Shown one piece after another: positions 7,529 to 15,726 of a stretch of 64,000 bases of DNA (position 1 is its first letter; each line of letters opens with the position of its first letter). The DNA is from Pycnococcus provasolii. Its lineage: Eukaryota > Chlorophyta > Pseudoscourfieldiophyceae > Pseudoscourfieldiales. Both the position numbers and the translations under genes were made by a program. The stretch covers positions 124,001 through 188,000 of the forward strand of contig CP150560.1 of the NCBI GenBank assembly GCA_049487715.1, in the 5' to 3' direction. The notes below the pieces were generated by a model. It had not been told where the DNA came from. It ran no database searches and saw nothing but the letters and a program-made list of their open reading frames with translations.

Positions 7529-10399
7529 ATGGCGTCGACGTCGCCGTTCTCCTCTCGTCGCACGGCGGCGGCCGTGAGCCTGCCCTCCGCGCGAAGGTCC
7601 ATCGCCGTGCGCGTCTGGGTGCCGCACGCAGCCGTGTACGGACCGAGAAGAGAGCCGAAACTACTCGCGCACGTCGAACTGCACGGAGACTTTGCGGAGG
7701 CGTCCGCGAGAACGGGACTGCTCGAGCCGTCAACCGCCGGCGCGCTCGCGGCGCTGTGGGAAGGGGACGCCGAGGACTACAGGCTCGCCTCCGCGCGTGC
7801 GTCGCCGCTCGTGCGAAAAAGGTTCGCCGGCGTCAAGCTGCCCTCGCACGACGCAGAGGTGGTCGCACGATGGGCGCTCAAGCAGACGGCGATACGTGTT
7901 GCGGCCAACAACGCCGCGGACGACGCAGAGGAGTACGCCGCGGCCAACATGACCGCGTACCCGTTTGCGCCGAGCCGCTACACGTCGGCGCTGTCGCCGG
8001 CGGAGAACTACGTCAGGGCAAGAGCTGGGCTCATGCGACGCGTGCTCTTTCGCCGTGTCGCCGCCGGAGCGCGAAGGGAGTCCCGGGAGGGTGGTGCGGA
8101 GTGGGTGCTCGTCTGCGAGGCGGACATACACGACGCACTCGACGGAAGCGTCGCCCCCATGCAAGAGCCAGGAAGCAGCCCGGTTGGTCCCGCGCAGAAC
8201 GCACCCGCTAGCCCGCCGAGGCTGGCCATGTCGACGCTTGCGGAGCGCGTGAGCTGGGCACTCGACGAAAAGCCGCTGCTGTGCGTCGTGCCCCCGCACG
8301 GCCACTCCGCGGGACTTCTCGTGCAGCATCTCGCGCAGTGCCACGGCGTCTCCGCGAGGCCGTTCGCTCGTCTGCGAGGTGGCGCTTTTCTGCTCGAGTG
8401 CCTCGTGTACGACGCCTTCGAGGTGTGCCGCCGCGTGATGGCGACGGACGCGTGGATCTTCTCCGCGCCCAAGCGCATGTTCGCGCCGACGACACGCGAC
8501 GACCCGCCGAACAGCGCCGACGGCGGAGACGCGAACGTGCTCGGCCAAGGCGGATTCTCGTCGCTCGCCGGCGCGGACGTTCTTGCCGCGCCCACGCTCA
8601 TCCCTGTGAAGGCGATTGCAGGAAGCCTCGAGGCCATCGCGAGCCGCGCATCCACGGCGCGCATCAGCGTGCGGTGTCACCCACCTCGGCTGCAGCGTGC
8701 GCTCGAGGCTGCGCTGCTGCGCCGTGGTCACACAACAGACAGCGCTGACGCGATGGCTGCCGTGGCGGAGGCTGGCCACTCGTCTTCCGAGCTGATGCGC
8801 TGGCACTCGCAGGAGGCGGTGTTCGCCGTGTCTTGCAGTGCCGGTGCGAGCGTGCCGTCGAGCGCGGCGGACGACGCCGAGGCTGCGGATGCCATCTTCG
8901 ACGTCGCGGACGATGTCGTCACGGACGACGCGGACGTCGCCGCGCCGTTCGACCTGCAGTGCGTTGCGTACGCCTACACGGAGGGGCTCGGCCTGGTGCC
9001 GGAGGCGACCCCTGGCGTTCACGACCAGGCGGCGGCAACGCGCGCCGCGGTGGCATCCGAACTTGCCCTGCGACGGCAGGTATCGCTGTGGGGAGGCGCA
9101 AAGGCGGCGCGCGCCGCATCTGCCGGCTTTGCGTGCGCGCACGCAAGCATGCGCGAGGTGATGGCACGCGTGGGACTCGAGCCCAAGCCGAGATGGATCG
9201 TGCTTGACCTCAGCCACGCGGAGGGCGCGCTGCGTGGCCGCAGCGACGTGCTCTCGGACACGGGATGCGAAATCTGCCCAGTGCAGCTCAAGGAGGCTGC
9301 TCGTGCGCATAAGTCAGTGGTGGGTGGCCATCGACCTGACGAGGTGGGCCAGGCGCGCCTCGCCGCACTCGCAGCTGGCGAGGCGCTGGGGTCGGTGCTC
9401 TTCCCTCGCTACGCCAAGACGGCTGCAGCGGAGATGGCGGGAAGTCTCGACGCCGGCGGCGCCGAGCTGCTCATCGTGGATCCAGGACCCACGTGGAGTC
9501 CGGCAGCCGTGGCGCGCTTTGCCACCTCGTGCTCGCGCCTGCTCAAAGTCGGAGGCTGGCTGGTCGCGTTTGCCAAGCATGCGCCTGGCCGCGGCGCCGC
9601 GTCGTCGCGCCGGCTTGCGTGCAAGCGTCTCGGTGAGGAAGGGGAGTACAAGGACATCATAGACATTCGACTTTTCGCGAGCGCGTTCGCGAACGACGAG
9701 GAGACCATCGTGCTCGTCGCGAGGCGAGGACCGCTCGCGGCGCGCGCGCCTCAGGGCGCATCGCCGCGATCAGCTCGACGGCCGCGCAGCGCAGGCCATC
9801 TCGTGCCGTACGACGTGCCCGGAAGTCCCGCAGCCGCGCGACGCCTCGCCGCGGAGGCTGTGGCCTCCGCCTCCGCTGCGACACCGTCGCCTCGGGCATC
9901 CGGTGCTGTCACCACGGGAGTTACGGGGAGCCCAGGTCGCATGATGAAGGCTGGCGCGTACGCTTGGCAAGACCACCGTTACTTGTCACCTCCAGCGTAC
10001 TACCACTACCCGCTGTCGAAGTACGACGATCAGGAGGTTGACCACGAACGTCCGTACCTGCGATACTGGGATCCGTACGGCGTTTGGCGCTACCCGTACC
10101 GCCGCATCGACGCGCCGTACCCGTACGGATACCCGTACGCCTACCCGCCTTACCACAATTCCCCGTTCGCACCGAGTCCGTCCACGGCAACGGCGGCGGC
10201 TACTGCGGCTGGTGCGGCGGCGGCACGCGCGACAGCGGAGGCGTTGAGCCCGCAGGCGGAGCGCGACCGCGTTCGTCGCGTGGTGGGTGAGGCTGAGCGC
10301 GCGATGCTCCGCGCGGGGCACGGCATATCGAGTCCCACGGTGATGGTGAAGGACGGCCTGAGCATGCCTCGGCGGAGCGGGCACGGGCTCAACTTCTGA
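7529..10399 (+). CDS. Large protein with methyltransferase-like core, function unknown
   Basis: The ORF encodes 956 residues from the ATG at 7529 (context GTGATGG) with no intron. The region around residues 550-730 looks like a Rossmann-type methyltransferase of the FtsJ/RlmM kind: a first strand PRWIVLDLSHAEGALRG, an acidic strand ELLIVDPGPTW, and a helix-strand unit SRLLKVGGWLVAFAKH followed by ETIVLVARRG. The motif I Gly pattern is weak (SHAEG rather than GxxPG), so activity is uncertain. An earlier part (residues 250-310, VVPPHGHSAGLLVQHLAQC) may be another alpha/beta domain. The C-terminus is Tyr/Pro-rich (about residues 815-880, repeated PYxY), which could bind RNA or assemble. Coding is well supported; the methyltransferase call is tentative. 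Confidence 0.7.
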   Translation: MASTSPFSSRRTAAAVSLPSARRSIAVRVWVPHAAVYGPRREPKLLAHVELHGDFAEASARTGLLEPSTAGALAALWEGDAEDYRLASARASPLVRKRFAGVKLPSHDAEVVARWALKQTAIRVAANNAADDAEEYAAANMTAYPFAPSRYTSALSPAENYVRARAGLMRRVLFRRVAAGARRESREGGAEWVLVCEADIHDALDGSVAPMQEPGSSPVGPAQNAPASPPRLAMSTLAERVSWALDEKPLLCVVPPHGHSAGLLVQHLAQCHGVSARPFARLRGGAFLLECLVYDAFEVCRRVMATDAWIFSAPKRMFAPTTRDDPPNSADGGDANVLGQGGFSSLAGADVLAAPTLIPVKAIAGSLEAIASRASTARISVRCHPPRLQRALEAALLRRGHTTDSADAMAAVAEAGHSSSELMRWHSQEAVFAVSCSAGASVPSSAADDAEAADAIFDVADDVVTDDADVAAPFDLQCVAYAYTEGLGLVPEATPGVHDQAAATRAAVASELALRRQVSLWGGAKAARAASAGFACAHASMREVMARVGLEPKPRWIVLDLSHAEGALRGRSDVLSDTGCEICPVQLKEAARAHKSVVGGHRPDEVGQARLAALAAGEALGSVLFPRYAKTAAAEMAGSLDAGGAELLIVDPGPTWSPAAVARFATSCSRLLKVGGWLVAFAKHAPGRGAASSRRLACKRLGEEGEYKDIIDIRLFASAFANDEETIVLVARRGPLAARAPQGASPRSARRPRSAGHLVPYDVPGSPAAARRLAAEAVASASAATPSPRASGAVTTGVTGSPGRMMKAGAYAWQDHRYLSPPAYYHYPLSKYDDQEVDHERPYLRYWDPYGVWRYPYRRIDAPYPYGYPYAYPPYHNSPFAPSPSTATAAATAAGAAAARATAEALSPQAERDRVRRVVGEAERAMLRAGHGISSPTVMVKDGLSMPRRSGHGLNF

Positions 10400-10676
10400 T
10401 CTAAACCAAGGCGTACATACAGTATGATCTTGAGAATTTAACAAAGTGCAAGGCAAGGCAAGGCAAAAGGGTAACAAACACAAGTTTTTTTAAAGTACTG
10501 TATGGCCAAATGTGTCATCAACAAACCACTTGTTAACCATACCAACTATGGTAGACTACGGGTACGAACGAACGAACGAAGCGAACCCAACCAAAGGGTT
10601 ACAAAACCAGTGCAGTGCAGTGTGCAGTGCAGTGTGACAAACCAGTCGGGTCCCTCGAGGAAATGAGCTTTTGATT

Positions 10677-10709
10677 CCCTAACCCTAACCCTAACCCTAA
10701 CCCTAACCC
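10677..10709 (+). repeat. Telomere-like CCCTAA array upstream of FKBP gene
   Basis: Five perfect CCCTAA units end 58 bp before the ATG at 10767. Just before it the sequence also has a GTGCAGTGCA repeat (10609-10635). Confidence 0.95.
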
Positions 10710-10766
10710 ATCGCGGCTCCTTTTTCGGGGCCGGTGTTCATTCATATCTTCCCATATCTGGGAATA

Positions 10767-11372
10767 ATGTCTCCCGCCGCCATACCCCGCGCGTCGCCCC
10801 ATGCCCGTGCCGCGCCTCTGAGTTCGCGGTCTGCGTCACGCGTGTCTCGGCGTCGCGTTGTGGCGTACCCTCCCGTCCTCGTGGGGAGCAGCCTCTTGTT
10901 TCTCAGCGACTGTAGCCGCGCACGGGGAGCGGACCTCCCTAACGCAGAAATGGAGTTCGTCGCATCGACACAGCCAAACAAGGGCAAGGGCGCATCGGCA
11001 TCGGCAGGCGACTTCGTTGTCATCGCGTTCGTGACGAAACTCGACGACAACCGAGTCATCCAAGCGACGGCGAAGAGACCCGTGGCGTTCGTGCTTGGCG
11101 GGGCGCCGTTCGGGTACGTGACAGAAGGACTCATGCAGGCTGTCGTCGGCATGCAAGTTGGTGCGAAGCGAACCGTCGTCGTGCCAAGCGCACTTGCTTT
11201 TGGCGAGAACGGGGCTGTGATACCGCCATCCGCATGCGACGGACCGCTCTGCGACAAGTCAGTGGGTGAAGAGGCGCCTATCGTCGTTCCGTCCAACGCA
11301 AGAATCACGTACGACGTCGAACTGCTCAAGCTCGTGCCTGCACGGAGCGTGCCTAAGACGATGGTGAGATAA
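10767..11372 (+). CDS. FKBP-type peptidyl-prolyl isomerase, probably thylakoid lumen
   Basis: The protein has 201 residues from the ATG at 10767. Residues 1-40 are Ala/Ser/Arg-rich and fit a plastid transit peptide. They are followed by a twin-Arg (RRRVV), a hydrophobic stretch (VLVGSSLLFLS) and an A-R-G-A cleavage-type site, which is the bipartite Tat-route lumen signal of plant lumenal FKBPs. The FKBP fold follows: VLGGAPFGYVTEGLMQAVVG, then VGAKRTVVVPSALAFGENG and a final ITYDVELLKL strand. The usual FDSS loop is missing and there is a Cys-containing insert (SACDGPLCDKS) before the last strand; both features occur in redox-sensitive lumenal FKBPs. The two Cys could form a disulfide. Isomerase activity is not certain. 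Confidence 0.85.
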   Translation: MSPAAIPRASPHARAAPLSSRSASRVSRRRVVAYPPVLVGSSLLFLSDCSRARGADLPNAEMEFVASTQPNKGKGASASAGDFVVIAFVTKLDDNRVIQATAKRPVAFVLGGAPFGYVTEGLMQAVVGMQVGAKRTVVVPSALAFGENGAVIPPSACDGPLCDKSVGEEAPIVVPSNARITYDVELLKLVPARSVPKTMVR

Positions 11373-11806
11373 AAATTGCTGGAAAGCGCGGAGAAGCATG
11401 AAGTGGAGCTCTCCTTCGAAAAGAGGATCGTCCTTCAGCCTCCGGCGTCGGAGTGAATCAATGTAAAGTAAGTATTTTCTCAGATTTGGTCGTCAGATTT
11501 GATCGGTTTGCACTTTCCTCGGAACCGTATTTGCAATTTTCCGAGAAAAAAAAAGTCCCTGTGGGATCCCGCTCCGGGCTCGGTCACACATCTTTTTTAA
11601 GTCGGCGCCATTTTTATGTTTCACTTCACTATTGGTCAACCCAAAACGTCATTATTTTTATAACGGAAAAAAATAGTGAAGGTTGCAAAATGATGCGCAT
11701 GTCCTGCCCGTCATTTTCAGACAATGTTTTTCGACTTGCGGTGGGTGGAAGGGTTTTAAAATGGACGATTTACAATTATATTGTAATATCGTTACACTGT
11801 TGTACT
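11373..11806. other. Convergent intergenic region, AT-rich
   Basis: This is the 3' flank of the FKBP (+) and GT29 (-) genes. It is clearly more AT-rich than its surroundings and holds A-runs and T-runs expected of 3' UTRs. Reading frames here are chance. I see no RNA gene. Confidence 0.5.
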
Positions 11807-12886
11807 CTAATGGGAGCTGCTGCACCCATCCGGGCCGCACAATCTCAACACGCCGCCACGGCTAAGCGCATGTGCCACCGCGTGCTCCGCTCCGAAGCTG
11901 TGCACGGAGTTGCCACGGCTACGCTGGCTGCTATTCAAAACGTAGTATTGGTAAGGAACGACGCGGCCCTGGTAGCGAACGGATCCAGCGGCGCCTCCCA
12001 CACCGTAGAGGCTGACATTCGTGCAGCGCAAGCTGAGCGCGACGGCGACAGCCACCATGCCACTAGATGGCGTGCCACCACCTGACAGCAAGTTCGACGG
12101 AGTGTTGGTCGTGCTTTTGCGAAGGCACGCCTTGGCGGATGCGATCGTGTCGATGCACCACACGACGAGACGGTTGTTGAGCAGGCGAATCGTCACGTCC
12201 GGCCGCGTCTTCGCAAGCGCACCGTGCAGCGCGACAAACGCCCTCGGGCCAGTTCGGCTGGAGATTAGCGTCACGCCCTTCTCAAGCGGATAGCGCGCAC
12301 TGTTCAGGCGATAGCGCGCGTGCACGAGCCTGCTTGACGCGTATCCGAGCGTCCATAGCCTGTTAAGCAGCCTGTAGGTGGTCTTCTGCCCCACGGCTTT
12401 CTCGTAGCGCCTCGTTGGCGCCTGGTTCATGCGAAAGACGACGTCGTGACTATCGATATCCGCGCCGTGCTGCGTGCCAACACGCATCGTGCCGGCGTTG
12501 CCGACAATGGCACATCGCAGCAAGCTCGACGAAGGCGCGCCGCCGTCGCCGGCCGCTGCACCTGCGTCGTCACCCTTCAGCTCCTCCACGGTCGGCAGCA
12601 TGGCTGGAGGCACTGGCGCCAGAACACCGACGACGTGCGGCCTGCACTTGCGCAGATTGTTGCCTGTCGGGCACATATCCCTGCGCACGAACACATCCTC
12701 CTTTCTGAAGACTTTCTGGAGTCGCGTGAACCGGGAAGACATGGACGTGCAAGAAAAACCACCCACCGAGGTGGACGCTGAATAAGAGGAGGACGAGGAG
12801 GAGGAGGAGGATACAGGCAAGGCCAGTGCCAGTGCCAAGGCGAAGGCGAAGGCCAGACGCCACCAAGGAACATCATCCGCCGCCAT
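11807..12886 (-). CDS. Sialyltransferase-like glycosyltransferase, family GT29
   Basis: The 359-residue protein has a type II Golgi topology: a short cytosolic tail, a transmembrane anchor (about residues 9-25, [14 protein letters not shown]) and a Ser-rich stem. The sialyl motifs are present in order. Motif L starts near residue 124 with [13 protein letters not shown] and continues through [13 protein letters not shown]. Motif S near residue 280 reads [16 protein letters not shown] and then VSLYGVG. Motif III (YQYYVL) precedes the VS motif HSFGAEHAV, which keeps the His and Glu. The two motif Cys residues that form the family disulfide are present. Land plants and algae have GT29 proteins whose acceptor may not be sialylated glycans (for example KDO-type sugars), so the donor is open. 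Confidence 0.9.
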   Translation of the reverse strand: MAADDVPWWRLAFAFALALALALPVSSSSSSSSSYSASTSVGGFSCTSMSSRFTRLQKVFRKEDVFVRRDMCPTGNNLRKCRPHVVGVLAPVPPAMLPTVEELKGDDAGAAAGDGGAPSSSLLRCAIVGNAGTMRVGTQHGADIDSHDVVFRMNQAPTRRYEKAVGQKTTYRLLNRLWTLGYASSRLVHARYRLNSARYPLEKGVTLISSRTGPRAFVALHGALAKTRPDVTIRLLNNRLVVWCIDTIASAKACLRKSTTNTPSNLLSGGGTPSSGMVAVAVALSLRCTNVSLYGVGGAAGSVRYQGRVVPYQYYVLNSSQRSRGNSVHSFGAEHAVAHALSRGGVLRLCGPDGCSSSH

Positions 12887-13089
12887 ATTTAAGGTATGCC
12901 TCCTAAGGGAGGATTATTACCGGGTAATAAGAGGGAGGTTGGTTTGGTTGATTTCCACCCCGTCATTTTCCTGCCAGATACTGTTCTTTTGCTGTCCATC
13001 CTGCGCCACTTACTGTATGCATTGTTATTCCCAGCACACACACACACACAGTTGATATTTGATAGTTCGCACTCTTGAATGTCTTGATC

Positions 13090-13899
13090 ATGCCCTCTGG
13101 TACGTTACACATGTCGTCTCTCGGTGCCTCTGCCTTGCGGGCTCGTGCTCTACCTTTACCTCTCCCTTTAGTCCTACCTAATAAGGTTACTGCTCTTAGT
13201 AGTAGGCGGCGTGTGTGGGTTTGTGCTCGTGCTGACTTGGAGGACAAGCAAGTTGAGAGGCCATGGTGGAAGGTCATCATACGGGAAGATACGCACGCGC
13301 CACTAAGACCCGCGCCGAACGAAGTCGCGAATCCGGAAATACACGCACCGCGTCTACCGCCGACGAGCGAACAAGAAGACGGAAACGAACTCACGCGAAT
13401 CACATTCTCCGCTGGATGCTTCTGGTGCGTGCAGGCGGATGTCGACGACATCAAAGCAACGAAGAAGTCGCGCGTCGGATACACAGGGGGAGCGGTCGAA
13501 CAGCCAAGCTACGCCGACGTGGCTACTGACAAAACTGGACACGTCGAGGCGGTGGAGGTGCTCGTTGACTCTTCTTTCGATGAATATCTTGACATCGTGC
13601 TCCGCGACGTCGTAGACACGAAAGACGGAAGAGGACAAGGTGCGAACCGAGGATGGAGGTATCGTCCGTGCATATTCTACCACGATGACGCGCAAAAAGT
13701 GCAGGCGGAGGCGGCTGTGCTTCGTGCAGGTGCCGGTGCCGAGAGGAATGTTCGCGTGCGCCCTGCCAGCACATTCTACGAGGCGGAAGCGGAGCACCAA
13801 AACTACTACGAACGTAATGACCCTGGCGAGGACGAAGGAATGCCGACGTGGATGGGCGCGTTCATGGAAGACCCGATCGACGACAACCCGTTTCGATGA
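13090..13899 (+). CDS. Divergent peptide methionine sulfoxide reductase A
   Basis: The 269-residue protein starts at the ATG at 13090 (a second ATG at 13111 is possible) and has an Arg/Leu/Ser-rich N-terminus that could be a plastid transit peptide. The MsrA domain begins near residue 107 with AGCFWCVQADVDD, holding the catalytic Cys in GCFW. The YTGG element, PSYADV and the TGHVEAVEV strand with the conserved Glu follow. The later signature differs: the usual Q-G-N-D-x-G-x-Q-Y-R stretch reads GQGANRGWRYR, so the Asp is Asn while the Tyr remains, and the FW-x2-HDPT element is missing. MsrA reduces methionine-S-sulfoxide in proteins with thioredoxin. This may be a diverged paralogue with altered activity. 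Confidence 0.85.
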   Translation: MPSGTLHMSSLGASALRARALPLPLPLVLPNKVTALSSRRRVWVCARADLEDKQVERPWWKVIIREDTHAPLRPAPNEVANPEIHAPRLPPTSEQEDGNELTRITFSAGCFWCVQADVDDIKATKKSRVGYTGGAVEQPSYADVATDKTGHVEAVEVLVDSSFDEYLDIVLRDVVDTKDGRGQGANRGWRYRPCIFYHDDAQKVQAEAAVLRAGAGAERNVRVRPASTFYEAEAEHQNYYERNDPGEDEGMPTWMGAFMEDPIDDNPFR

Positions 13900-13939
13900 G
13901 AGACGGTTTTGTTAACGCTGTAAACGCTTATACTTGTAC

Positions 13940-14725
13940 TTACACTTTCACTTTCGCGGTGAGAGGACCGCCGTGCACGGCGTCTCCGATGAGGCTTGCG
14001 GCTTCGTCGACAGCCGTGGAGACTTTCACCGCCTCCTGGTCCGTCCACTCGCCAAGTACGTATTCGACGATGCTTATGCCGCTGTCTTTCGGCGGCCTCG
14101 ATATGCCCACGCGCAGGCGCGCAAAGTCCGTATTGCCGTCCAGACACGCAGCGATGGACCTCATGCCGTTTTGGGTCGACGAGCCTTTAGGCTTCATGCG
14201 CAGCTCTGCGGTTTCCAGGTCCAAGTCGTCTACGACCACGAGCCAGCGAGAGGGTGGTATGCCGTATGTCTCGCCGAGAGGGATCACCGCCTCCCCGGAA
14301 GCGTTCATGAACGTCTGTGGCTTCGCTAATAGCACCTGCGACGCGCTTGTCGTTCTTCGTTTGTCATCCTGTGCGAGGAGCGGCGCCGCGTCAACCGGAC
14401 CCCAGACGTGGGCGTTGTGCTCGACGCGGTGCATCGACGTTTTCGCGAGTCGTTCGACGAGCGCGTCCAGCACCACAAACCCGATGTTGTGCCTCGTTTG
14501 CGCGTATCTGCGTCCCGGATTGCCAAGTCCGAGGATGAGCCACGTGGAATCTGACACCACCACATTACGAGGACGGGATGAGTTCGAGTTCCCCGCAGCG
14601 AGCAAGGAGGCTTGCGCGACGAGCTTGCGTCCGAGGCGGGAGGCGCGCACGATCGCACGACGCACGCACAGCGACACGCCCCCGCCTGCGGAAGTCGTCC
14701 CCTTTGGCGCAGGCGGTTTCGCCAT
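13940..14725 (-). CDS. PTH: Peptidyl-tRNA hydrolase (Pth1 type), probably organellar
   Basis: The ATG at 14725 gives 261 residues. The first ~55 residues (AKPPAPKG, then RRAIVRASRLGRK) look like an organellar targeting sequence. The Pth core follows: WLILGLGNPGRRYAQTRHNI, with the Asn of GNPG and the catalytic His of TRHN; KPQTFMNASGEAV, with the tRNA-binding Asn; and VVVDDLDL, with the Asp that activates the His. The later signature reads KGSSTQNGMRS, where bacterial enzymes have GGHNGL, so that His is Gln here. The enzyme frees tRNA from stalled peptidyl-tRNA. It is convergent with the MsrA gene, 40 bp apart. Confidence 0.93.
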   Translation of the reverse strand: MAKPPAPKGTTSAGGGVSLCVRRAIVRASRLGRKLVAQASLLAAGNSNSSRPRNVVVSDSTWLILGLGNPGRRYAQTRHNIGFVVLDALVERLAKTSMHRVEHNAHVWGPVDAAPLLAQDDKRRTTSASQVLLAKPQTFMNASGEAVIPLGETYGIPPSRWLVVVDDLDLETAELRMKPKGSSTQNGMRSIAACLDGNTDFARLRVGISRPPKDSGISIVEYVLGEWTDQEAVKVSTAVDEAASLIGDAVHGGPLTAKVKV

Positions 14726-14796
14726 TACCACTACAAGAAGAAAGAAAAACGGCGAAGGTGGGAGAGAAGATTGGGGGCGGGAACGAAGACTCGAAC

Positions 14797-14820
14797 CGTA
14801 GCCCTAGCCCTAACCCTAAC
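14797..14820 (+). repeat. Telomere-like CCCTAG/CCCTAA run upstream of Pth
   Basis: Two CCCTAG-type units and two CCCTAA units lie 72 bp upstream of the minus-strand Pth start, so the gene-sense strand reads TTAGGG. Confidence 0.9.
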
Positions 14821-14917
14821 CCACCGGCCTTTCTGCTCCTTGGTGGAAGGAATAAAGAAAGAAAGAAAGAAAGAAAAATGAAATTACCTCAAATGAGAAG
14901 CTAACGGTAACGTACTA

Positions 14918-15693
14918 CTACAGCCACACCGTGTAGTTCTGCTCGTCGTTGTTGTCGTAAATCTCCTTGCGCTCATCCGCGAACACCATCTGAAGGTCGT
15001 CGCGCGCATCCTTCGGCACGTTCACCTTCGCCGTCTGCCACCGCACATCCGCAAACTGAGGGATGGGCGCGCGAGACGTCGTCAGCTCGAAGTTGCCGTT
15101 GCTCCATCCGTCAAAACCGCCCACGATCACGACCGGCTCCTTGTTCGCGAGATTCTCGCTGCGCTGCGGATTCACGTAAATTGCCGCGGGCTCGCCAGGT
15201 TTTAGTGGGCTCGGCAGAACAAAAAAGAGGTCCGCGCCATGCCTGTCCGCCCAGATGCTGTTCGCCTCCTCGTCGAACGCATTGACGACATTCTCAGGGA
15301 TCGGCCTCTTCAATTCTGGGTCGGAGATCGTCACAAGGTAGTCGTCGCCGTCGTTGTTGTCCCACTTATCGCCCTCACCGCCGATAACAAAGTTCAGCTG
15401 CTTCGTGCCTGCGGGAATCTGAAAGCTTGCGCTGAACCACTCTGCGCTGTTGTACGACGGAATGTCGCAAGGACTCATGTCAATGCTGAACGTATCTCGT
15501 TTCCACCCATCGTACCCTCCGTGCAACGTGAGTTCGCGTAGCCCACGCAGATTGTCGCTCTTCCTGGTGTTGAAGTACAGCGTTGCGGGGTGTCCGGATA
15601 GCACGTCGGGAGCAGGAAGCGTGAAAAAGAGCTCGTCTTTCATCTCGCGTCCAAGACGGTCCATTTCGACGTCGTCGGTCGTCGAAGGTCTCA

Positions 15694-15726
<33 letters not shown>

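Noticed and set aside
6859-8211. A 450-codon plus-strand ORF across the telomere-like array
   Set aside because: It reads PNPNPN through the CCCTAA repeat, starts inside LysM exon 3 and overlaps the real gene at 7529 in another frame.
13848-14801. 317-codon plus-strand ORF opposite peptidyl-tRNA hydrolase
   Set aside because: It is antisense to a clear Pth gene with all catalytic motifs.
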